Shown here piece after piece: positions 44,450 through 50,384 of a DNA stretch of 50,384 nucleotides. Every line of letters starts with the position of its first letter. The first letter of the stretch is position 1. Position numbers and translations under genes: made by a program. Below the pieces are notes generated by a model. That model ran no database searches. It saw only the letters and a program-made list of their open reading frames with translations, and was not told the origin of the DNA. Source of the DNA: Opitutaceae bacterium (GTDB lineage: Bacteria; Verrucomicrobiota; Verrucomicrobiia; Opitutales; Opitutaceae); contig JABTUS010000013.1 in assembly GCA_015075305.1 (NCBI GenBank), positions 1 through 50,384 on the forward strand, written 5' to 3'.

Positions 44450-45805
44450 TCACGGGCGTATCCAGCCAAGGACGGTTTGCCCGAGAAGGTGGATGTTGAG
44501 CCCCGCGATAATGATCGTGACGAGCCACGCGAGACGACGCAGCCAGGGGGCGTTGACGTGATCGCCCATTTTCTTCCGGTCGCTGGTGAACAGCACGAGC
44601 GGGACTACGGCGAAACTGAGCTGAAGCGAGAGAACGACCTGGCTGAGGATGAGCAGGCGTCCCACGCCGTTCTCACCGGCCACGGCAACCACGATCACTG
44701 CGGGCACCATGGCCAGCAGCCGGGTGATCATGCGTCGCACCCAAGGCCGCAGCCGGATGTTGAGAAATCCCTCCATCACTATCTGCCCGGCGAGTGTGCC
44801 TGTGAGCGTGGAATTCTGACCGGAGGCCAGCAGGGCGACAGCAAACAGTGCGCTGGCCAGAGGCGCGGCCAGAACTGGCGTGAGCAAAAGATAGGCGTCC
44901 TTGATCTCGGCGACATCGTGCCGGCCGGTCCGGTGGAATGTCGCGGCACTGAGAATCAAGATGGCGGCGTTGATGAAAAATGCGATCAGCAGCGCCAGCG
45001 TCGAGTCGATGCTCGCGAACTTCACGGCCATCGTTTTTCCCTCGGAGGTCTTGGCGAACGCCCGGGTCTGCACGATGCTGGAGTGCAGATAGAGATTGTG
45101 TGGCATCACCGTGGCCCCGAGGATGCCGATGGCGATATAAAGCGTCGCGGGATTGCTCACGATCTGCGGACTGGGCATGAGCCCGACGAGCGCGTCCGCG
45201 ACGACCGGATGCGAGACGATCATCTCGTAGGCAAAACAGGCGCCGATGAGGGCCATCAGACCGCCGACGAGACATTCGATGTAACGAAAGCCCTTGTTCT
45301 GTAGCAGCAGGACCACGAGGACATCCGCAGCCGTGATCAACACGCCGACGAGCAGCGGCAGGCCAAAGAGAAGATTGAGTGCGATAGCCGAGCCGAGAAC
45401 CTCGGCGAGATCGCACGCAATAATCGCCACTTCGCACAAGAGCCACAGCACGACTGTCGCTGGCCGCGAATACTGATCGCGGCAGGCCTGCGCGAGATCA
45501 CGTCCGGTGACGATGCCCAGCTTCAACGCGAGATGCTGAAGCAGGATAGCCATCAGATTCGAAATCAGGACGACAGACAGCAACGTATAGCCGAATTGGG
45601 CGCCACCCGCGAGGTCGGTCGCCCAGTTTCCCGGGTCCATGTAACCAACCGCGACGAGCAGTCCCGGTCCGGTGAAAGCCATCTGCTTTCTCCAGAAGCT
45701 CGAGTGAGGTTGCACCGGAATCGATCCATGCACCTCGGGAAGCGACGGCGTGCCATTGCTTTGCCGCCAACCTGTATCTGGAGGAAGGGACGGGGTCATT
45801 TCCAT
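44450..45805 (-). CDS. mntH: Nramp-family manganese/divalent metal transporter MntH
   Basis: A 451-residue membrane transporter with about 11 helices. Both metal-site motifs are intact: GYMDPGNWATD (DPGN at 57-60) in helix 1 and ATVMPHNLYLHSSIVQTR (MPHN at 234-237) in helix 6. This sets it apart from the other Nramp-like gene in this window. It should import Mn2+ or Fe2+ with protons across the inner membrane. The start is uncertain: Met codons at 45805 and 45799 give a 40-residue hydrophilic lead before the first helix; the frame is open upstream into a transposase remnant. uspA follows directly. Confidence 0.9.
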   Translation of the reverse strand: MEMTPSLPPDTGWRQSNGTPSLPEVHGSIPVQPHSSFWRKQMAFTGPGLLVAVGYMDPGNWATDLAGGAQFGYTLLSVVLISNLMAILLQHLALKLGIVTGRDLAQACRDQYSRPATVVLWLLCEVAIIACDLAEVLGSAIALNLLFGLPLLVGVLITAADVLVVLLLQNKGFRYIECLVGGLMALIGACFAYEMIVSHPVVADALVGLMPSPQIVSNPATLYIAIGILGATVMPHNLYLHSSIVQTRAFAKTSEGKTMAVKFASIDSTLALLIAFFINAAILILSAATFHRTGRHDVAEIKDAYLLLTPVLAAPLASALFAVALLASGQNSTLTGTLAGQIVMEGFLNIRLRPWVRRMITRLLAMVPAVIVVAVAGENGVGRLLILSQVVLSLQLSFAVVPLVLFTSDRKKMGDHVNAPWLRRLAWLVTIIIAGLNIHLLGQTVLGWIRP

Positions 45806-46009
45806 AGATGACGATGCGTTCGAAGGTGGGACTTCCCTGGGCTCCGCACGGTTCCGGGGAGGAAGAGAGAATTCATCGTCCGTGCCCTCCGTGGCAAAAC
45901 CCGCCGTACTCCATGATATGGCTGTGAAATGCGTGCCGGTGATTCCAAACACCGACATGTATGGTGCCAATCCTCGTTGAAGACTGCTGATTGGGTTGGG
46001 CTCGGCAGG

Positions 46010-46544
46010 CCAGATAGTAGCGGCTGAACAGATCACACACCGTCAGGGGATCGCAGCGCTGCCCGTTGCCCAGAGTGAACCAGCCTTTGAAGTCCACCGT
46101 CCAGACATGGTTCGGATGCGTCGGTGTCGTCAGTGCACGGCGCGGCACCGTGTAGAGGCCCGGCTTGCGTCGCGGACGCTGACTCAAGCCGTGACGCCGC
46201 AGGATCGCTGCTATGGTGCTGCATGCCGGCGGCCGCCGGATGCCGTGGTCGCGGCGCAACAGTTTGCGCAGCTTTTTCGATCCCCACGTCCGGTGCCTGC
46301 GGCGCAATCGCACGATCAGCCCCTGGATCTGCCCGGCGGTCTGGTGCGAGCATCCTTGCGGACGGCGGCTGCGCTCGCGCAATCCCGCGGTGCCTTTCCG
46401 ACGGTAACGCTTCCACCACTTGTGGCCGGTCTTCCGACTAACGTGAAAGTCCGCGCACAATTCGGTAAACGTGAAGCGGCCCGTGGCCGCGAGACTGACA
46501 AACCGATGCTTCTGTTCCATGAGGGTTTCTTCGTTCCAGGCCAT
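46010..46544 (-). pseudogene. IS481-type transposase, 3'-truncated
   Basis: From MAWNEETLMEQKHRFVSL, an N-terminal helix-turn-helix typical of IS481-type transposases (FTELCADFHVSRKTGHKWW) is followed by the start of the rve integrase core. The first two catalytic Asp residues are visible in VWTVDFKGWF and LTVCDLFSRYY. The sequence then loses similarity near 46010, before the final Glu, and runs on into unrelated DNA in front of mntH. The element is therefore inactive. The right end of the insertion sequence is the repeat at 46549-46598. Confidence 0.8.
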
Positions 46545-46548
46545 AGCC

Positions 46549-46598
46549 TGAAAGTGTAACCCATGTCCCCGGACAGTTTGTTACCCATGTCCCCGGAT
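46549..46598. mobile_element. terminal end of the IS481-type element
   Basis: Two copies of ACCCATGTCCCCGGA (starting near 46558 and 46583) lie just outside the transposase start. This double arrangement, with the outer copy ending in ATCA, is a pattern I recall for ends of IS481-family elements. The other end is not present. Confidence 0.55.
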
Positions 46599-46608
46599 CA
46601 TACCATTT

Positions 46609-46926
46609 GTCGTCGCTCAGGTCTACGGACGTCGCTGGGGCATCGAGACGTTTTTTCGATGGCTCAAACAACACCAGCGCCTGCGAGGATTCTTCAGCAA
46701 TTCGCCAAACGGCGTCCGCATCCTTATCTGGTCGGCGCTGGGCGCTCACCTGCTCGTCGCCATTGCCAGGCAGCGCAAGAACCTCCCGGTGTCGCTCTAT
46801 GAAATTTTGCAAATCGTCAGTGCCTCATCGCTTGAGCAAGTTCTCTTGCAAGAGCTGTTTACGAAAGTCAATACAAGCAGTCCATCATTCGATATTCCTA
46901 AACAGTTGGAAACCAACTGGTCATAA
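46609..46926 (+). pseudogene. IS4-family transposase, 3' fragment
   Basis: Reading from VVAQVYGRRWGIETFFRW, about 105 residues match the C-terminal part of IS4-type transposases (YxxRWxIExFFKWIKQH, then RGFFSNSPNGVRILIWSALGAHLLVAIARQ), ending in a TAA at 46924-46926. This includes the catalytic Glu of the YREK region (Glu in GIETFF). The 5' two-thirds are missing, so it is a remnant. The IS481-type end abuts it directly, suggesting that the latter inserted into, or deleted part of, this element. Confidence 0.8.
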
Positions 46927-47085
46927 CTGGACAGCCGTGGGTTTGATTCTTTCGGCTGGTTCTATACCTTGTCGATGCACCCGGCAATCGCTCATTCATC
47001 CGAGTGACATTCACCAACACCGGTGCGAGTGAACGGGGTTCACCTTGACTGTTCCCTTTGATGTGACACATTGGACACAATCGCC

Positions 47086-47331
47086 GTGAAAACCGTCTCC
47101 ATCCGCGAACTTCACACACGCACCGGCCACTATGTGCGCTCTGCCGCGCGCCAGCCCCTGATTGTGACGGACCGTGGCGAGACCGTTGCCAGGCTTGTAC
47201 CTGCCAGCGATCCCGCCGGCCTCCCCTGCTTTTCAGACCGCCGACTCCGGCCCGGCTTCAAACGATTCCTCGCCAAGTCCCACCTTGGTTCCGAGAGCGG
47301 CGCGTTGATCTCAGAAGACCGTGATCGTTGA
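47086..47331 (+). CDS. Phd/YefM-type antitoxin
   Basis: An 81-residue protein starting at a GTG (VKTVSIRELHTRTGHYVRSA), with the N-terminal DNA-binding fold of Phd/YefM antitoxins (VSIRELHTRTG, then PLIVTDRGETVARLVP). The C-terminal tail should bind and block the toxin. Its stop overlaps the toxin start by one base (TGATG), typical of a coupled toxin-antitoxin operon. A TTG at 47071 is an alternative start. Confidence 0.85.
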   Translation: MKTVSIRELHTRTGHYVRSAARQPLIVTDRGETVARLVPASDPAGLPCFSDRRLRPGFKRFLAKSHLGSESGALISEDRDR

Positions 47332-47771
47332 TGCGGTACTTCGACAGCGCTTTTCTCGCAAAGTGCTACCTGCCTGAACCCGGATATCAGACGATCGTTG
47401 CGTGCGCCAGCGAAGCCGGTCGGATTGCCAGCTCCTGGTTCAGCCGGGCCGAAGTGGCTGCGGTTTTTCACCGCAAGTTGCGCGAAGGCTCACTTTCCGC
47501 GACCGAGCACCGCGAGGTTCTGGCCCAGTTTCGACAGGATTGCCGCGACGGTATCTGGCACTTCCTGCCCGTCTCCATGGAAATCCTGGAAGCGGTCGAG
47601 TCTGCGTTTGCCCAACTTCCCCCCTCCGTCTTCGTGCGCTCGGCCGACTGCCTGCATCTTGTCACAGCCCGCGAAGCCGGATTCAGGGAGATATGTTCCA
47701 ACGATCGCCATCTGCTGGCAGCCGCGCCCTACTTCAAGCTCAAGGGTCTCGATCTTACCGCCGGCAACTGA
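47331..47771 (+). CDS. PIN-domain toxin (VapC-like)
   Basis: A 146-residue PIN-domain RNase. The acidic active-site residues are visible: Asp5 in MRYFDSAF, Glu41 in SRAEVAAVF, Asp106 in VRSADCLHLVTA and Asp125 in CSNDRHLL. VapC toxins cut tRNA or rRNA with Mg2+ when the antitoxin is degraded. The ATG at 47331 overlaps the antitoxin stop by one base. The pair lies between a transposase remnant and the hairpin repeats, in mobile surroundings. Confidence 0.88.
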   Translation: MRYFDSAFLAKCYLPEPGYQTIVACASEAGRIASSWFSRAEVAAVFHRKLREGSLSATEHREVLAQFRQDCRDGIWHFLPVSMEILEAVESAFAQLPPSVFVRSADCLHLVTAREAGFREICSNDRHLLAAAPYFKLKGLDLTAGN

Positions 47772-48025
47772 GCCCCACCCTGAAGTGCGAGCATGAAGCC
47801 ATCCGCGGCCTGCGACGTAGCGCAGTGGCACAACGGGAATCGGCATGCACGCAGCGGCGAGCGGGCAACTGCCTGTCACGGCTCCGTGACGAGACCGAAT
47901 GGCAAGGCCAAACCAAAGTCCCAAGGCAGCGCCCGCCGCAACGCGACAGGTTTCTCTATTTCAGTCGCAACAATCGCGCATACCAGGCAATCCCGCAGCA
48001 GCGCCTTGGAAACTGCTGTCACTCG
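47772..48025. other. non-coding stretch after the toxin gene
   Basis: No gene, RNA or repeat was recognised here. Open frames on both strands lack any protein-like character. The stretch leads into hairpin cluster 2. Confidence 0.5.
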
Positions 48026-48200
48026 CAAATTCGAGCCTCGAATGGGCGCAATATCCCCAGCCCATGGCAACGTCATGGGTGTTGAATGAGAAAGCAAGTT
48101 CAAGCCCTGAAGGAGCGCAATGTCCCCAGCCCATGGCAACGCCATGAGTTGACGCGTGAACCGAGAACAGAGAGCCCTGAAGGGGCGGCACAATTCTCTC
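48026..48200. repeat. hairpin repeat cluster 2 (H2-H1-H2-H1-H2)
   Basis: The order is a degenerate H2 (ATTCGAGCCTCGAAT, 48029-48043), H1 (CCCATGGCAACGTCATGGG near 48061), H2 (AGCCCTGAAGGAGC), H1 (CCCATGGCAACGCCATGAG near 48130) and H2 (GCCCTGAAGGGGC near 48174-48186). The units match cluster 1 in sequence and spacing (about 70 bases). Confidence 0.75.
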
Positions 48201-48373
48201 GAATCTACCTCCGCTGCCCATAGCACCGTTCAGCGCTCGCAATCGTCGATTTCCGCACCTACAAAAAAAGAATGGAGGGGCGCGCTCTGTTGTGCCCGGG
48301 CGACGCCGACCACAAGACGCCGCCGGTTCAATTCCCCATCGGCATCGCACAATGTGACCTCAAGTTGTACTGA

Positions 48374-48556
48374 CATGCCTCAGCCCCTACGGGGCGATAC
48401 ATCCCCTACAGATGGCGAAGCGATGGGTTCGAGGTGAGCGACTGAGTCGGAAATCGGGAGCCCCAAAGGGGTGCCATATCCCCAGCCCATGGCGACGCCA
48501 TGGGTTCACGGGTGAACCGAAAACAGAGAGCCCTGAAGGGGCGGTACATTTCTCTC
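48374..48556. repeat. hairpin repeat cluster 3 (H2-H1-H2-H1-H2)
   Basis: A degenerate H2 (AGCCCCTACGGGGC) is followed by a worn H1 (GATGGCGAAGCGATGGG), H2 (AGCCCCAAAGGGGTGC), H1 (CCCATGGCGACGCCATGGG near 48486) and H2 (GCCCTGAAGGGGC near 48531). The last unit runs directly into RHS fragment B, as cluster 1 does into fragment A. Confidence 0.75.
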
Positions 48557-48840
48557 GAGTTTGCTTCGTCGCGCAGCCCGCTGACTCCGGTGCTGTTGGA
48601 CCACTGCCGGTTGCCGATGGAATCGTAGGCGTATTCATGGCGGCGACCTGGCAGAGGAGCGGCCTGGCTCGTCACATTCGTGCCAAGGTAGCCGATGCCC
48701 GAGGTCAATTCCCCGCGTCCATTGTAGGCAAACTGTCGGTTGGTGGCGTCGCCATAATCCGCGTAGGCCGTGCCTTCCTGCAATACTGTCGAGCGGAAAC
48801 GGCGCGCATCGTACGTGTATGGGCCGACGCCGTGGGAATG
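48550..48840 (-). pseudogene. fragment B of an RHS-repeat protein gene
   Basis: On the minus strand this encodes HGVGPYTYDARRFRST, then GTAYADYGDATNRQ, FAYNGRGELTSGIGYLG and HEYAYDSIGNRQWS. It is the same internal RHS core part as fragment A, extended about 25 residues further. It lies directly downstream of the candidate immunity gene, without start or stop signals of its own. Likely a remnant of an RHS duplication or recombination. Confidence 0.72.
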
Positions 48841-48842
48841 AC

Positions 48843-49301
48843 TCAGAGAGTCGCAGGATAGACGAATCTCACTTCCCACACCCGCGCTTCTTTGTTAGCA
48901 GCATCAACAGCGACGCTGTAAACGAGAGTGCAATTCGCGCGCGTTGGCATGCTGACTTCCCAGTAGGTCGGACGATCACCACGGTGCGCCGCAAACCACA
49001 CGTCTTTTCCATCTTCAGAGAGCACCGTATACGTTATCGCCTTATCTTTCGAAAACGGATCCTTCATCAATTCCCAGCTTGGCCTCGGGGGCGACACTTG
49101 GAACTCGGGGAAACCCGTCGCCCGTTTTTGCCACCATTCGAGCGCCGCTTTCACGGCGAGTGCTAAGCCAGACCATTCATCTGCAGCTTCACTCTTCGCT
49201 GGTGTCATTTTCGATTCTGCTGCTGTCGCAGCGTGCCCGAAGCTACAGGCTGCACAACAGACGACCGCAATCCAAACAGCTCTGAGCACGTTAGAGTTCA
49301 T
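48843..49301 (-). CDS. small exported protein, candidate immunity protein of the RHS effector
   Basis: A 152-residue protein with a Sec signal peptide (NSNVLRAVWIAVVCCAAC, probable cleavage after HAATA near residue 27). The mature part of about 125 residues matches no family I recognise; it contains ALEWWQKRATGFPEF, ITYTVLSEDGKDVWFAAHRG and ANCTLVYSVAVDAANKEARVW. The start codon overlaps the RHS stop as ATGA (49298-49301), so the two are translationally coupled. Small proteins in this position are the usual immunity proteins of RHS toxins; a periplasmic location would fit a toxin acting in the periplasm or on the envelope. Base composition is lower in GC than the chromosome, like the RHS tip. 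Confidence 0.6.
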   Translation of the reverse strand: MNSNVLRAVWIAVVCCAACSFGHAATAAESKMTPAKSEAADEWSGLALAVKAALEWWQKRATGFPEFQVSPPRPSWELMKDPFSKDKAITYTVLSEDGKDVWFAAHRGDRPTYWEVSMPTRANCTLVYSVAVDAANKEARVWEVRFVYPATL

Positions 49302-50383
49302 TTCACGCGCGAGCAGTCCCAACCGTTGAGTTCCGACGAAGCCGCATCTAGCTGCGACATGATCGAACTGGTTGCCTTCTGCCCGTAATCATTGGTGGCT
49401 TTCCCGGTCGCCAAGTTCGTCCCGTGATTCGGCACTGTGCCGAGATAGTTTTGGAACCTGTCTGGAAGCCCGAAGATTTGTGGAAGATTGTAGCTCGGAA
49501 GCGCTCGATCTGTCAGCTGCCGCACCAATGCTTCTTCGAATCGCCCAGTTTGACCCGCTGGAACGGGCCCGGGAGGAGCCGGATTATTGAAGTGCAAAGT
49601 CTCGTGGATTAGCGTCGAAGCTCCGAAGTCAACAGTCGAACCACCGTAATTGAACCGTGAGTTCGCTAATGTGTTTGCGAGATTCGAGTAGTTACCTGGA
49701 AACAAATAGATTACTCCTGTCGCTTCATTCGATGTCCCTGCAGTCATGGCTGTCGCTGCTTGGAGATTCGAAGAGAGCTGGTCTGACGCCACCTCGCGAA
49801 CAGTGCGACTACCGTTCTGTAGAGCCTCCACAAGTGCTCGACCTGCTTCAGTTCCACAGAGTTTCTTCATCAAATCGAGTGGTGCCTCCTTCGCTCTCTT
49901 GTTTTGAGGAACTCCGCCACCCCCCATGTATCCAGGAAATGTTGATCCGGCATTATTTCGTGGAGGGCTCAAAACACCGTCGAAGTTGATTTCAACTGAG
50001 GGAGGTCGCCACATCGGAGCCTCTACAACAAAAAGTTCAAGCTTCACAGCATTGTCCCATCCGCCTTTCTCAAAATATCGGCCTCCAGGAGAAGTCACAA
50101 AAACCGGATCCATCGTCATACCCGTATCGAGTGTTGATCCGCATGGCACTGCTAGCAGTGAAGACTGACTCCAACACATCCCATCTTCAATCATCCCCAG
50201 ATAATCCCACAAATTCGCCGGGTTGTTTCTCACGAAGGCATACAAATTCAAGCCGCCGTTTTCCTGAATCGGGTCCCGGCCGATGAAGCGGCCGCTTTTC
50301 GGGTCGTAGAATCGTCTGCCATAGTTGTACAACCCAAGATCCGAAAAGTATTCCTTGGTTCCGTGGGCGTGGGTGAGGAGGCC
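49298..50383 (-). CDS. RHS-repeat protein, C-terminal part with metalloprotease-like toxin tip
   Basis: The gene enters from the right edge; the last 361 residues are visible. The first 63 are the end of the RHS core: THAHGTKEYFSDLGLYNYGRRF, then RFIGRDPIQENGGLNLYAF and RNNPANLWDYLG, the conserved border after which tips vary. The following 300 residues form a tip that matches no toxin family I know by name. It contains STLIHETLHFNNP (codons about 49592-49606), an HExxH zinc site, and FEEALVRQL about 20 residues later offering a third Glu ligand, as in gluzincin-type peptidases. The function is therefore inferred to be a zinc-dependent protease effector. GC is visibly lower in the tip (one 60-base row near 49700 is 43%) than in the chromosome. 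Confidence 0.75.
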   Translation of the reverse strand, partial: GLLTHAHGTKEYFSDLGLYNYGRRFYDPKSGRFIGRDPIQENGGLNLYAFVRNNPANLWDYLGMIEDGMCWSQSSLLAVPCGSTLDTGMTMDPVFVTSPGGRYFEKGGWDNAVKLELFVVEAPMWRPPSVEINFDGVLSPPRNNAGSTFPGYMGGGGVPQNKRAKEAPLDLMKKLCGTEAGRALVEALQNGSRTVREVASDQLSSNLQAATAMTAGTSNEATGVIYLFPGNYSNLANTLANSRFNYGGSTVDFGASTLIHETLHFNNPAPPGPVPAGQTGRFEEALVRQLTDRALPSYNLPQIFGLPDRFQNYLGTVPNHGTNLATGKATNDYGQKATSSIMSQLDAASSELNGWDCSRVK

Positions 50384-50384
50384 A

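Noticed and set aside
48270-48350. tRNA-like T-loop GGTTCAATTCC
   Set aside because: The stem does not pair (GCCGG against CCCCA) and no anticodon arm or acceptor stem could be drawn.
47961-48350. Minus-strand open frames through hairpin cluster 2
   Set aside because: They repeat the same peptide wherever the hairpin unit occurs, so they are artefacts of the repeats.
43502-48556. CRISPR array
   Set aside because: The repeats have two different palindromes, with no unique spacers of constant length and no cas genes.

Overview
The window is GC-rich, densely coded chromosomal DNA. The gene families fit a Gram-negative member of the Verrucomicrobiota, most likely near Opitutales: a LacI/TonB/secreted-propeller sugar-acid locus, a double-length UvrA, TamA/TamB-type envelope proteins and many secreted hydrolase-like proteins. 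This placement rests on family content and gene style alone; no rRNA or tRNA gene was found.

Layout. Bases 1-7.9 kb hold housekeeping genes: a 5'-truncated apaG, a beta-CASP metallo-beta-lactamase RNase, an inositol-monophosphatase-like gene, an FmdB-like small protein, dinB, a Ski2-like helicase overlapping dinB by an ATGA junction, and a YebC-family gene. Bases 7.9-15.9 kb are an apparent prlC-tamB-tamA operon on the minus strand. The TamA protein carries a lipobox-like N-terminus, as in TamL.

Bases 15.9-28.6 kb form a sugar-acid (probably D-galactonate) utilisation locus. A LacI-type regulator sits divergent to a minus-strand operon of TonB receptor, secreted propeller-like protein, YhcH protein and HpcH/HpaI aldolase. 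On the plus strand follow a 2-hydroxyacid dehydrogenase, an ACS-type MFS transporter, dgoD and dgoK. A second secreted propeller-like gene and a HUMPS-family (hexulose-phosphate synthase/ketogulonate-phosphate decarboxylase) gene close the locus. Three near-identical palindromes of the form GTTATsATArC lie in exactly the three control regions expected of one LacI regulon. No classical DgoA aldolase is present, so the HpcH/HpaI aldolase is the candidate for the last step.

Bases 28.8-43.3 kb return to general functions: engB, an atypical Nramp relative lacking the metal-binding motifs, a Gre-like factor, a small basic-tailed protein, a secreted two-domain esterase, a 1937-residue tandem UvrA, an unknown membrane coiled-coil protein and glutamate dehydrogenase.

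Bases 43.3-50.4 kb are accessory DNA. They hold three clusters of alternating hairpin repeats, two homologous RHS gene fragments about 5 kb apart in direct orientation, an mntH-uspA pair, remnants of IS481- and IS4-family transposases and a Phd/PIN toxin-antitoxin pair. At the right edge is the 3' end of an RHS-repeat protein whose variable C-terminus has an HETLH metalloprotease motif. It overlaps (ATGA) a small signal-peptide protein that is a candidate immunity protein. This last module is visibly lower in GC than the rest.
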